DNA from: Ischnura elegans
Lineage: Eukaryota > Arthropoda > Insecta > Odonata > Coenagrionidae
Direction of reading: 5' to 3'
NCBI RefSeq assembly: GCF_921293095.1
Contig: NC_060248.1
Span: 82,219,243-82,283,242 of the forward strand
Length of the DNA: 64,000 nt
Part shown: in pieces, positions 1-13,200 of the stretch
Numbering within the stretch: position 1 is the stretch's first letter
Layout: each line of letters starts with the position of its first letter
Notes under the pieces: model-generated
What the model was told of the DNA's origin: nothing
Databases searched by the model: none
Seen by the model: the letters and a program-made list of their open reading frames with translations, nothing else
Program-made: the position numbers and the translations under genes

Positions 1-1462
1 AGAAGAATCAGTAATATATTCCCCTATCTTACCGGCAGTGTAACTATAATAGTTATATAAGGCAGAGGCATATCAAGGAAACAATTCTAGAGCGAAATTA
101 TAATGAGCTCTCCAAGTATCATCCCTGCGACTCAAAAGAATCTTTTTCATGTTCTATTTGTTTCAAAAATGAAAGATTGTAAATATACATATCTATGTTA
201 AATTTACATAGTATATACATAATTTTTAACACAGAATTTTTTGGTATAAATCTGAATACCATCCTAGATACATGAGTATAACCTCAAATATAAGATACCT
301 CTATCTAAAACACATTTTGGGTGTTGGAAGCGGAACTTAACACCCCTCCGACTACACCACTGCCAATTGGTAGGAGCTAGGTTTTTCACGAAGTGGTGGT
401 GGTGGTGGTTTTTCAGTACTACGGGAAATGATAACATTGTTTGTGGTGGTATAATGCGTGTTTACCTTAGCAAAAATTAGAAGTAAAAACATATTATTCG
501 TTTCGTTTTCCGTTAGTGTAACATAAATAGGGTTTAAAAAACTAATAATGTTTTGCCTCGCAAATACTTCGTGTCTAGATTTAGGTCCCCAATTTTCATT
601 ATCCATCAACACAATTTCAGACAATTATTTGAAGAGTACGCTGGAAATGATTTCTATGCCATTATTTTATTGTTTTGCCAAATAATAAAAACTGGAGGCG
701 TCAAATTAGTGTGGCAATCAATTAAATTATTGCTCAGTTTGTAAATTCAGTGGTTACATTGGCTGTCAATAGAGCAGGTATTTAAAATTTTGGTTAATTA
801 TATTTTGGCCTTTTATATTTTTTTTTGGAAAATTTATTTTTGAAATCTCTCCATTCTTTCTTATGTGAAGCCCTACTCCGAGTTTTCCCCGTAAATATCA
901 AAGATGCCCTCCATATCTTCACGGGGCAGCGGCTATCTCACAGTGATTTTCCCCGGGACTTCCCTGTGATCTCCCTCGGACGATGCCCTTCCACTTGCGA
1001 GGGGAAGTTACTAAGGGTGGCCTTACAAATGATTGCATCCCTCCGTTACTTTCCAGCACCAAAAACGATGACTTCGAAGGCGGCCAGAAAAATGATCTCG
1101 TGTCAGGAAGAACAGAGTTGATTTTTATTTTGAAGTAACGGTTCCGAAAAGAACCAGCGGAAACGAAAGCTTCATACAATATGAGCAACAAAATTCCCCG
1201 CGCGACCGGTTTCATTAATATGTCTTGACCCAGGCTTGATTCGCTCCTCCACCGCGTGATGTATATTAAAGTAGGATAGATGGATGTAATCTAAAGGGGG
1301 AGCCTTCTTTTCGTATGCTATTTATTATGATTTTTCTCTTGATGATGGCGTTTTCATATTGGCCTAGGTCACATAGTATTTCTAGTTTGAACCTTCCATT
1401 TTCGAGGCTTTCGGCATCCCAAATTTCATTATGGGAACGGATATCGTATTCCTGTTCCATGG

Positions 1463-1690
1463 AACTCGGCGATGTAAGGGAGCGGAAATTTGATCTTCGG
1501 TCAAAGGGTCGCAGGTTTGATGCCGGTAAAAGCCTATGGGCACCACTTCATAGAGCTAGGCGGTCCAGGGAAGGGAAGTGGCCCCCTGAGTTAAAATCAC
1601 TCATCCTTGGTTAGTGGGGTTGAGCTTTATCCCCTAATTTCCGAGCTATTTTTTGGGGGTTAATCACCGAGTAAGTGAGTGTAAGTTTTT
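1463..1690 (+). repeat. tRNA-like SINE candidate
   Basis: A B-box-like GGTTTGATGCC follows CTCGGCGATGTAAGG at tRNA-like spacing; a second A-box-like GAGCTAGGCGGTCCAGGG occurs at 1554. No A-tail or duplication was seen. No cloverleaf was demonstrated. Confidence 0.4.
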
Positions 1691-1699
1691 TCCTTCCAA

Positions 1700-4600
1700 T
1701 CCCCTGAACTTATATCATGTAAATGTGATATTTATTTTTTAAATGAAAGATTTTGAAATTTTACGAATTTCTCTCCTTGTAGTCTCCAAGCAATTCGGTT
1801 GGAGGAAGTTCAAATGCGATAAAATTTAGTTATTTGAGATTTTACCTTCGTCTCGTTCGCCATATAGTTACTAACCATATGTCCCTTACGCTAATAGCTA
1901 TGTGATAAATTGTGTTGAAAGGCCACGGTCCTCAGCGAGATATTTCGTCAATTTACAGAAAGTGGAGGTGATTGGAAATTATTTCCATCAAAATTGAAAA
2001 ATAATGTAATTCCGCCTACTCATTTTGGGCTAAAAGACTATCTATTCATGTTAAAAAGCCGTAGGTAATCATTTCATCCGATTAAAAAAAGAATGTTGTT
2101 GTCTTTTCACTAGGTTTTATCATTTAAAATCTTTTAATATCCTGCACTATCGTAAGGAACGACATCACTTCATAGTCCGGTAATACAAGGCTCGGATACA
2201 GTTTACCCAACCTCTTGTCTGTCAAATATAAATTTGCAGGGTATTAATGACTTTATCTATCAATTCGCTATAATTTTACTCTGTTTTGTTTTCAAAATTA
2301 CGACCATTGTATCACCGTTGTAGAGGCAGATTCAAGGTTACCATTACTTTATTTTGAAATTGGTGTACATATTTCTGAAGTGCTAAATCCACCAACACTG
2401 TCTCTATTATTTCATCAAAAGTCTCCAATTTACAAAAAAGATAAACATGTAGGGCGACAGCGAATTTACGCAATTGTCAGTCAGTTCTCAACCTCTTATC
2501 ATTGAAGGTATTCCTCGTTTTGCTTTTCCGGTTCCCACTTTGTTAATTCCCGTTCCTTTAAAGTGTTCGAAGTCATTAGAAAGGCTCAGGCCAATATATG
2601 GAAAAACAAATACGAATTAGTTTCCACCCATAATTAATCTAATTGTAGACAATTCGCACTAGCACACCTGCTTATCATTTTTTATTAATAATCCTCCGAT
2701 TAGTAAGCACTGTTTGTGAAATCCGATTCCTCATGAATTCATTGATTGCTGATAAGACTCATGAGCGTATTTCATTTTTGTCCTCGTACAAAGAGCAATG
2801 GAATCACACAAAGATCAATCGAGAGGGGTCACAAAATTAAGCATGGGTTTGATATTTCTGAGAAAGAGCCGATGAATTCGACGTACCCGCGAGGAACATA
2901 CGCGAACGATGAGATACCGTCCATTTCAAGTGATAAGTCATGAGTGAATTTCATTGAAGAAATTACTCATTCGGTCAGCCTTTGAAGATGAAACTAGGGA
3001 GGAATTCCGGAAATCTATATTTTTAAAGGGCATACAAGCAAATATAATACCCATCTATGCGCTAATTTTTATTTCACTCCGGAACATACACCAATTAATG
3101 AATTAACTGTGCTTGTTCATTCTATTTATAAATATTATTTTCTCTTCCTGCCCCATTCCCGCTTGCATAACATATAAGAGGAGCTATATTTCCTAACCTC
3201 GCTAATATCCACCTATGACCTACAATACGCTTTTCAGCATCTCCTTCCCGCTTATAACTCACTCCACTCCGTCCCTCTATCTCCTTCAAATCTCCTCCAA
3301 AATTTTCCTTTGATTGACCAACATGCGCATCACTTACTCGTTCCTTTTCCGTCCCATCTATTTCAACGTCTCCATTCTCCTCTTTTCGCACATCTCCTAC
3401 CCATCCAATCTTTACTCGCTCTCTTTCCTCACCTTCTACGTTTCCGCACCTTAGAGCGTTACACTTCAGATCAGACTTCTTACTAACTTTTTCATAGCCC
3501 ACTTGAGCTCTCATAAACTTCTTCCGATTTATGAACCCCTCCTTTGCTAACGCAATTCTCCTCCTTATATTATTTCTTATGAGTCCATTTCCTTTCTGTC
3601 CAATTGTTGAACTGCTTTTCTTGATCTAGCACTTTCCCAACTACTTTTTTGCTAAGCCTCAGTTCGCGAAGCTTGACGTATCCCACTTTCGTCCTCTTAT
3701 GAATACTCTTCAGGTAAATGTATACATGGAGATGTTGCTGAAGTCAACCCAATTTGATTAACATAAATGCCATTTGATAGAGGGAATGTCGCTGTAGAAG
3801 TGTGTGCAATCTTGAGATACATTTTCCGAATATTCATATAATTTCCGAATCGCTTAAAATATAGGGCTCCATTTATTAACTTTGAGCTTAAGCATGAAAT
3901 ATCCTGGGGAGACTGAACTATTACGTCTGTATGTAATTTCGAATATTATTTTCACCATTAGTATCTATTTTCTGTGAATAAGCTGAGCTGTGTGGCTATA
4001 AAATGATGTGTCTGATGTACATCTGGAGAAACTTCATTTAATCTGCACTTCACTCAAATGTATCAATTATATACTACTGTTTCATCAGTTAAAACAAAAG
4101 CCCGTACGTAAATATGGGTCTCAAACTATAGAAGTTCGGGGGATATGAATCACTCATTCCCATTTCCATAAGCGTTCACTTTCCTTGTTTCGGAGCTAGA
4201 CGCAAATTCGTGAGAGACAATGGGCCTGACGTTACGTAATGATTAACGCTCATGTGATTTCTGCCCTAGGTCTCACGCAGATGAGCGTGGCATTACGACT
4301 CATAGATAAGTGAGGTTTTATCCTCCTATTCGAAGCGGAAAGATAATAAGGACATGGCGTAGGAGAAAGGTAAACGGAGGTTGTTCTCCGTTTTTGTGGC
4401 GTTGGAGCCATACATACTTGTGAGGCGACGAATGATTTCATCGCTATCCACGCTGTAACTCCCGTGATTATCACAAAAGGCTACCCTAATCTCTTTGAAA
4501 CACAATCTAGGAAAAAAGAAAAGGTCTTGGTTTAGTAATTTACCATGACAACAGAGGTGACCGGCGTCTTAAGAGGATGCAACATTTCCGCGCAACGGGA

Positions 4601-6780
4601 TGTAATGTGTATAGTTTTCGTGATGTATTTTTCGTTTAATAATTAACGAATCACAGTGAAATATTTAAGGTTATATAAAACCCTTTTCCACATTAATCTG
4701 TCCTTCTGTTTCTGTATTACGTCTTTTTTCCCTGGTCACGAAGCTGAAGCTTCTTTCATTTTACCATTCATGCACCTCAGGATTCAAAAGCAGCCAGAAA
4801 ACGACCGTTTCACTGTCGTGTGTAGTTTCTTGTTCACACCAGTGCACTTAATTTCACTGCGAAGTGTGGCGATGAGTTTAGCTCTATTTGTCCATCTTTC
4901 TCTCGTTTCGTTGTTCGAGCTGGCTGAAGTCGCATGATTTTTCCTTCAATCAGTCTCCCTACACGTTTTATGGCCTTTATGTAACTCCTGATTGAGTTAA
5001 TTATTTTTTATTCCTGTCAAGTATGGAGAAGACATACATGAACTTGAGTCCTTTCTCAACTAATGACTTGATAACGGACTTTTAACACTCGCATTACTGC
5101 CTCTCTCGGTTGAAAACATCCAAATAGACCCATCAAATGTGTTTGTCGCTGGGGGGAGATTAAGCTCTTTTTTGTGACTGAGCGATGATTTCATATGCTT
5201 GCGTCGGCTACGAACTCCGAAACTTCTCGCTGTGAGTATATTTGAATGTATTTTTAGAAGCACGGTACTGCCCTCATCTCGATTTTTTTATTGATAATTG
5301 GAGAGTGGTAGTATGTACCGAGAGAAGAAAACGTTTCTATTTTGAATGTGATGAACGCAGGTTTAACTTGACGGCTTTTATTCCTATGGAAGCCGCATTG
5401 GCCTCGCATCGAAGTTTTACTAACATGAGCATATTTTTTGCATATCAATACTCGTCCGTGAATTTGGTCTTTCTGGAGGACAATCTTTTTAAAATTTTAT
5501 ATCTGAAAATATTATGCATAATAAATTCTTGTACCCGAGTAAAATATGATTTCCTTTAACATTATATTTGTTTTATTTTCATGTATTTTCAACATATTAC
5601 CCATTGTTTCCGGTTGCATAAAATGTTTCTCATGTTGCAGTATATTTCTGGATGACGCTTTTCATAGACTCTAACACGGCTATGTAAATCGATTTAGTAC
5701 CACGTAACCTCATTCTCCGGTATTCCCAGCGGCTACAAATCTGACTTAGCTGACAATTTCTCCTTTTTTGTTCATTGGCCTATAATGTGCGAAACAAATA
5801 ATTAATGCCTACGTATTTGCTAATTTTCTCGCTATATAATAGTATGAATTTACCTAGCTATGTTGGAAATGTATGCCTGAGTTCTATTTATACGATGGTT
5901 TTCGATCTCTTCCGTTAAATTTTAGCAAATCCAGGATAAATATGCATGGAAATAAAATTAAAAGTAAATAGTATTGAGCACCGTCATTCATTAATCCTCC
6001 TAAAATGTGTGCAAGAGCATATTTACTGCAATATGCTGGAAAATTTACGTCCATGCATCAATTTTCTTCTGTTTAAAGGAATGTAGAATGGTGACGTCGG
6101 CCGAAAAATACGATTTGTCCCTTAAAATGTCTAGGCACTCCATTCTAGCCTGTAAATAATTCTGTCTCTATTTAATGCATTCATTTTGTTCAAATGAAGC
6201 AATTTTAAATTAAAAGGAAAAATTTATGTTTTAGATGCCCCTGATCCTTTACGGTACCTTTTACGTTCAGCTTCAGTAATGACTTGTCAGATTTAAAAAA
6301 TAATGTTTGGCCTATTTCTATCAATTCATAGATCAGTACTTATGGTGATAACCAGCACTGAAATTCTGCTCGGGACGAGAAAAGATAACTGAAACAGATT
6401 CCAGTATCACAAAATCAATGCGTCTTTATGGCTCTTTCGCCGTTTTACCTTCACCTCGGAAGGAGCGAAATAATGATTTCTCAATTTAAAGCATTCATTG
6501 GTATAAACGAAAAATATTTTTTGTTGCAATTAAACATTAAAATTTTTGGTCCCCCTGGTCATCTACTCATTTTTCTCGTTTCAATCATTGTTCCTTGATT
6601 TCTCTTTATAATAATTGGCGTATCTTTATAGATCCCTAAATCAGCATTGCAATGACCAACACTCGAATACCGCACAGGTCGAGTATGAACATGGAAAAAA
6701 ATCCTTTTACCGCAAAAATGAACGTGTTTGTTTAACCGTTTTTTCCATGTCTTACACTCGCCACGGGAGGAGCGAAAGCA
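1700..6780. other. Intergenic stretch without recognised genes
   Basis: AT-rich with scattered short open stretches. A minus-strand frame at 3122-3514 (130 codons) is Glu/Lys-rich only because the + strand is pyrimidine-rich; no domain was recognised. A small hairpin AAACGGAG/CTCCGTTT lies near 4371-4392. Confidence 0.5.
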
Positions 6781-6792
6781 GATATGACAATA

Positions 6793-6815
6793 GGGGAAGT
6801 CCTAGGGGAAAAATC
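6793..6815 (+). promoter_or_regulatory. Two adjacent kappa-B-like motifs upstream of transferrin
   Basis: GGGGAAGTCC (6793-6802) and GGGGAAAAATC (6805-6815) lie about 300 bases before the inferred start of transcription. They resemble, imperfectly, NF-kappaB/Relish sites. Insect transferrin genes are immune-induced, so the position is suggestive, but short motifs like these arise by chance. Confidence 0.3.
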
Positions 6816-7086
6816 TGCGGGGCGCGCGAAATAAAATCACCATGAGGGTGGTAGCAGAGGACGCATTGACCTTGACTCTTTCTCCCTCCCTCCCCTCCCA
6901 CCTATAACCCATCTCGTGACTGAATCCGTGGAGACGATCGGGGTGGAAGGAGTGACCTCACGTAAGAGAGGGGTGGGGCCGATAAGGAACGTGTGGCGGG
7001 GGAGGAGGCGATCCGGAGGGGGGGAGGGAGGAAGGAAGAGAAGGCTACTGGACTCGTCTGCAGGTTTTTTTCCGGGAGCGCGCGGG

Positions 7087-7094
7087 TATATAAG
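7087..7094 (+). promoter_or_regulatory. Tsf1: TATA box of the transferrin promoter
   Basis: TATATAAG stands alone in a GC-rich stretch 120 bases before the start codon. Transcription should begin about 30 bases downstream, near 7117-7123, where an initiator-like TCACTG occurs. Confidence 0.75.
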
Positions 7095-7117
7095 CGTTTG
7101 TCGCATCCTCGGCTGTA

Positions 7118-7206
7118 CACTCACTGGGGGTTGTTCAGAGAATCCACACTCGCACCTCTCTCTCTCTCTTTCTCTCTCCTCGAAGCCGATCGTTCTCCGT
7201 GCAGAC
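7118..7206 (+). promoter_or_regulatory. Tsf1: Inferred transferrin 5' leader
   Basis: About 85-90 bases between the inferred start site and the ATG. It contains a CT-rich run (about 7156-7177) and no earlier ATG that would compete. The start-site position is inferred from TATA spacing only. Confidence 0.5.
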
Positions 7207-7285
7207 ATGGGGAAGGTTTCCCGCTTACTCGCGCTCCTCCTGGTGCCAGCGGTCCTCGTCACCTCCGCGCCCACCAAGAAGACTT
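7207..7285 (+). CDS. Tsf1: Transferrin exon 1: start codon and signal peptide
   Basis: Codes residues 1-26 and the first base of codon 27. The hydrophobic run [12 protein letters not shown] is followed by small residues TSA, fitting signal-peptidase cleavage near residue 20-21. The donor is gtgagt at 7286, phase 1. Confidence 0.93.
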
Positions 7286-10200
7286 GTGAGTATCAAATCC
7301 GAATTTCAAAGCGTGATGGAGTGGAATTTTTCTATCTTGAAATGAACGCCAAACATTTTCCACGATTATAAAATTTATTCCGACCTAGGTTTCGATGTTA
7401 CTACATCATCTTCAAGGCACAAAATGCTTTTTGTACCGGGTACCGCGTGAAAAAACATTTTGTACCTGAAGGTGATATGGTAACATCGAAACCTAGATCG
7501 GAATAAATTTTATAATCGTGAAAAATTGCAAGTGATTATTTTAACTAGTGAGTTTCGTTACTTATATGGAAGTGTTTTTTGTCGGCATCTCGTGAAAGCA
7601 TCGTCATCTTGATGCTTTGCTGATAGAGCCACGAATTCGTCTCTTCTCAATCTCTTCCGAACATTTCTTCCTCCTCCGTTCTCTTCCTTTCTTGCCTAGT
7701 TCTTTCTCTTCAAGTGTGTTTCTTATAGATACATTGTGTCCGATGACATGTTCGATAAATTTAATTTTTCTCTTTTCAATCTCCATCGATGATCTTCTCT
7801 TCTCTTTCACTTCCCTTAAAACTTCCAAATTTGTCTCTGATTGTTCTTGCCTTCAATATTCACATTTCAGCAGTCTCATTTCGAATTTCCCTTCTTCAAC
7901 TTTCACCTCCAAACAACAATGCACTCCTTGCAAATGCTCTTTGATGCTATTTCCTATTACCCATATTCATGTGTAGAAACGGCTATCCTTAAATTAATTA
8001 GTTGCTGATGAGCGGTTTCAGGATTTCTCGACATATTTTAGTAGAAAAACATTTTTTTCCTGCACTTAGTAATTGCTGAATTTTGGACACCGATGATTCG
8101 AAATCTGGATTGTTCCCTATCGTCTAAGGACGTGGTTTCATTTCCCAGCATCACTGGTTGAAACCCGAAATTTAAATTTGTGTAACAGGTCTAAGAAATA
8201 TGTCTTCATGAGAGGAACTTAGTGAATGCAGATAACAATGTTGAAGTCTTTACGATCCTTTAATCCTATTTCGCAAGGAATTACTATTGGTGATAAATAG
8301 TTTATCTTACCCGCATGCTCCTCGTTCTAGTTCTTAACCTCCGGGCTAGATTACCTTAGTGGTGTCAGGAGATCTTTTTGAGGGTCCTTATTTTGAATCT
8401 TGAAAATGATAAATTCCAAAACCAGAATTTAAATATCATCAAAGTGCCTGTTTTGAAAATATCGTGTATGCTCGCAGAAAATCGAGACTTCAAGACAATC
8501 GAGAATGTTCAGCCCCAGTAGAAAATCGCTTGAAATTTTGGAAATTTAGAAACCATGAAAAGTGTTCACTTTCGAAGTAGAATAAGGCATTTCTTACGCA
8601 TTTGGAAACATTTTATTTTTCGATGTAGACTTATTTTTAAATCTCGAAGTTTCCTATCCAAAAAGAGCTGTGGCGAAAATAATTTGCTTCCATTTCAGAC
8701 TTCTGTTAGTACTGATTTATTTAATCGATGCACATCATTTTTCTCGTCTTTCTTTACTGCGATTGAGGGCCGTTAGACGGTAAAATTACGTCGTAGAAGT
8801 GCTAAATCAAACTTCGACCAACCGCAATTTCTTTTTTTACTCGGAAATCATTTTATTTTAGAATCTTTGGAAAAGAAACTAAGTTTTTTTTAACATTCTG
8901 TGAATATTAAAAAATATAAAAAATGTTATTCGAATCGAGAAAATTAAATGTTAATTATTCATCGGGGATTTTATCCAGTGATCTTTATGATTTTCACTGA
9001 AATTACGGGAAAATGATTATCAGGAGGTGGTAGAAACTGTATGGATAGGCTGGATACCATATCGTCAGCCTTAACGTCATCGATAGGGTACGTTTAATTA
9101 TTAATCTTCAATCAACTATAATTTATTTAAAGTAACCCTTCCATCATCCCTACTCAGATCACGCCTTAAGGAGTAAAGTGTTTATTTGCGCCGTAAATGT
9201 GTGCGAACGGGTTAGTTTATGCGATTGCCTAAGTCGAATTCTCCCTCCACCATTGCTGAATGAGCGGCTCGAAATTTCCCCTCGCCTCGCAAAGCGGTGA
9301 ATCCCCTTCGGGTGACCGTGGAGCTTGCATAATACACGATTGGTGGCTTTCCGCGTGCCAAGGTCGGTCATTCCTACACAGTGCATTTTCCCGCTGGCCG
9401 TTACAAAAAATTCGAAAGTATTTAAGTCTTATTAGTAATGCTTTTTTATCGTGGGCACCACTATGGATAATTCCTAAATGGCTGGCGTTGTTCGTAGAGA
9501 AATACTTGAAATTATGCATATTTTTTTTTGTAAATAATTCATTACTTGTCATGTATTTTCGTCATGCATTTGTATAGAATAATGTCAGAAATTACGGAAT
9601 TACATTCTCATCCGAGTATTACGGAAGTCATAACCACTCCTAATTATGACATTAATGCGCAATGTGTGTATGGATGATCTTCTGAACTGTGTACATGTAG
9701 GCGACGTTCAACTTTATTCTTTTTGGGTGTGAAATGATGCTACAACAAAAAAATATTAATCGAATATTAAAAGATCTTTCCTGGTGGTGATAATCACGAG
9801 CTTTAGCACGTCAACTCATAGATGTATTGTTTTACTCTTTCAATGTTGAATGTATAACCATTATTATTGGGCACTGTTTTCTAAAAAGGAAATTTAGTGA
9901 AAGTAGTTGTACGCTATTTATTTTTATTTCATGTTCATTATTATTTATATTTTATTGATATTTCTATGCTATAATATAATATTTTTCGTATCTATTTTCC
10001 ACAGACAAAGTGTGTGTCCCAACCCAATACCTAGAAGCATGCCAACGCATGACAGAAGAAGCTTCCCGAAAAGACATTCGTCTCCAATGCTACGCAGTGA
10101 GAGACAGGTGAGTTCTCTGAATCCAGCCGAAAGAATTAGTTCTGGTTTGATTCATAATTCTTAATTTCGTTTAGTCCGAAACTTAAATGAAATTATAAAA

Positions 10201-13200
10201 TGAGAAACTTATAATTTATATTTGCGATGCAACACGTAACGTGAGGGTTATTGGCTATTTAATCATATTCAAAGATAGCTTCTGCATTGAAGCTCCCATC
10301 AAAGAAGATGAGTGAGAAAAACCTTTCAAAACTACCACAAAAGCAAACGTTAGCTTAAGAAGTACGGAGAGGTGTGCTTGAGAAATTGTGAAAAAGAAAA
10401 GGAAAAGAACGAGTGCGATGTATTTGGCGATAAAATTTAACGGAATCGATGATGAATGTTCGAAAGGAATTATTCAGAAAAAAGAACATGAGATAATAGT
10501 ACGTGTTCATTGGGTATTTTTCAATTACTGGATAACTTTTACTTGGAAGTGTTTGCAAGGATAGCGGTTGTAGGTACATGTGGAAACTAAGAGGAATAAT
10601 CGCTGTGATATTTTTGTAATTTTTTGACGATTTTTATCTTGTTCCGTAGGGTGGAATGCTATGAAAAGATTCGCGACGGCAGCGCGGACTTCGGGCCGGC
10701 GGAACCGGAGGACATGTACGTCGCCAACCATCTCCCCAACTCCCACTTTGTGGTCTTCGAGGAGATACGTGACAAGAATGCCACACACGGTAAGTACTCA
10801 GGACTCTCAGATCTTAATTAAATCGAAACTTGAAGCTTGTACGCGGTGGAAGGGTTCCATATTAGCAATGGCACGAAGTGTTTTTCATTGCTAATGCTCT
10901 CAGATCACGGGGAGTGGTGTGCCGACCTTAAACGCGAGCATTGAGAGACTATGGCTGTAAACGCTCGTCATTGACTTTATCCGTTTGGATTTCAGTTTGT
11001 CTACCAGTGACTGAAAAACTGAAAGAGTTAGCTTTTTATGTATAGCGTGTATTTTTCCTACGATTCTATTGAATTTTTTTTGCATTTTATTTCAATTTTT
11101 CACAATCGGAACAATAAAGTTATTTTTACAATCCAAGATGTTATGTTAAAACTTGTGCTGAACTCAATTTTCCGTGTATTTTCGTTGGGTATTCCAAAAC
11201 ATTGGTCACACTGGAATCTACCACTCAGTTTCGTCTCGTACTATCCGTACACATAAAGTTTTTACGAGAGAATTGGGGGGCAACACGGGAGTAACAACCA
11301 GAACCAGAAATTCATGTCCCCCCCAAAATTATATATTCCTTGATTTTCATTTGTTAAAATTTGAAGTCTCACAAAAAAGAACTCGTTTTGAAGTCTCACA
11401 AAAAAGAACTTTAAGTGTGAATTTATTTTTATATTTCTCCGCTAGGCCTTTTAATTAGTTCACAATGCTAGTACGCCTTTGAGAATCCCACTTTTAATGA
11501 CTGATTTCGATTTAGTATGCTTGCGGCATAATTATCACTCTTCGTTAATCTATCTTTTTACAGAATCATTTATTTCGTTTGTTGCTTCCACTTTACTTAT
11601 TAATGTAATGATTTCTTTATTGCAGACGATGTGCGCTACGGAGGCGTGGCTCTTGTCCGCACTGACCTCCCAATTCCCGATATCAACGCCCTCCGTGGAC
11701 TCAAATCCTGCCACACCGGGGTCGGCCGAACCGTTGGCTACAAGATCCCCCTGACCAAGGTGAGTCTCAGGCCTTGGAAGCAAGAGCTTGGTTGAATCAA
11801 GTCATCACGTTACCCCTTGGCATTGGCCTAGTTTGATAAGAAATAATATACAACTAATATGTTTGTGAAACTCATCTCAACTATTACCTCTCTAAAGCCT
11901 TATGTCTTGAATCCATCGGTATCTATCTGTTTACAAAAAATCTGGGCATATTTTCGGGACATTACCTTTCTAATCAACAATTTTAACTTTTTATTGGCAT
12001 GAAAATCAGAATTTAAAATCAAACCAAATTCAAATTTTAGGTGAAATATGTATAAAAAAGTGTCAATGGTATGATTAGTAACGCTGGAATATTTAATTAC
12101 TAAATAATTTACGGCAGTGTAAAATGTTTCATAACTTGTGACCGCGGGAAATTAGTATGTCACTATGTCATCAATTAGTTATGTCACTATATCATCATCA
12201 TCATCGCGTTGAGACGCAGAGCAGACGTTCTCAAGGTTAATTAAACGTTGATCCTGGCCACAGTCCTGACACTTGATTGTTATGCAGCCTGGGAGGAAGT
12301 ATCAGTTACTTGAAGCTGGCCTGATTATCCCGCCAGCCCGTAAATGTAAACCGTCGTTCTGTCTCCGAAAGTGACCTACGCCAAGGTGCGGTGACGTAAG
12401 ACCGAGCCGCAGCTTGTTTATCCTCTGTAGGTGGCGTGGTGATCCATTGAAAGCGAGCGCGGAGATTCTTCGGGGGGAATATGACGCTGTGTTCTCTCTT
12501 TCAGCGTAGATAGGTCAATCGTTCGCCACTCCCTCGCTCAACCAAGTGGAAGAAAATATTCCTATGCTTGACTAGGATTTCCCACCGAACGTATGAAAAA
12601 GTAGGAGCCCTTCGGTCGTTATACCGGCCAAGATTGCGGATTGTAACCGGAGACATTTCGTCACCCGATTCGGGCGATATATCGACTGATACCCGGTATA
12701 CTACCCGAAATATCCTGAAAATTATACGACCAACAAACGCCCTGATTCGGATGAATGTTGTGAGGAGTAAAAGACTTACAGACACAACCTGAGGCATGGA
12801 CGACTAACTAAAATTCATTCGTAATATGTTTTTATTTTGATTTTCTCGGTCACTCTTCTGCAATTTACTCAATATTTTTCTACATTTATAAAAATCCAAT
12901 TTTCGTCAATGCGTTCGTTCTAATTTTCTTTAATACGCTATAAAACTAGAGCTCAACGAGTTTGAAAAAATGAGGAAATTGACGCAGAAAAAATTTAATA
13001 GGCCTAATTACGACCCAGCTTTTGGTGTTTCACATCTAGAACCTGACATGGTTTTGGTTTTTTCGAGTGACATGTTGTTGACATGTCACTCGAAATAGTT
13101 CTATCCAGCCACAAAATTTTACTATTTGAATTCAATTCTGTTAATGGCGTCACGAAAATATGACGTAAGCTCGCTTTCTTAATTTAAAAAGTCGATTTTT

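Noticed and set aside
3122-3514. 130-codon minus-strand frame rich in Glu, Lys and Gly
   Set aside because: Explained by a pyrimidine-rich + strand; no motif, splice context or similarity recognised.
6837-7277. 146-codon minus-strand frame across the transferrin promoter
   Set aside because: It overlaps the TATA box, leader and signal peptide, is rich in Arg/Ser/Pro from biased composition and shows no domain.
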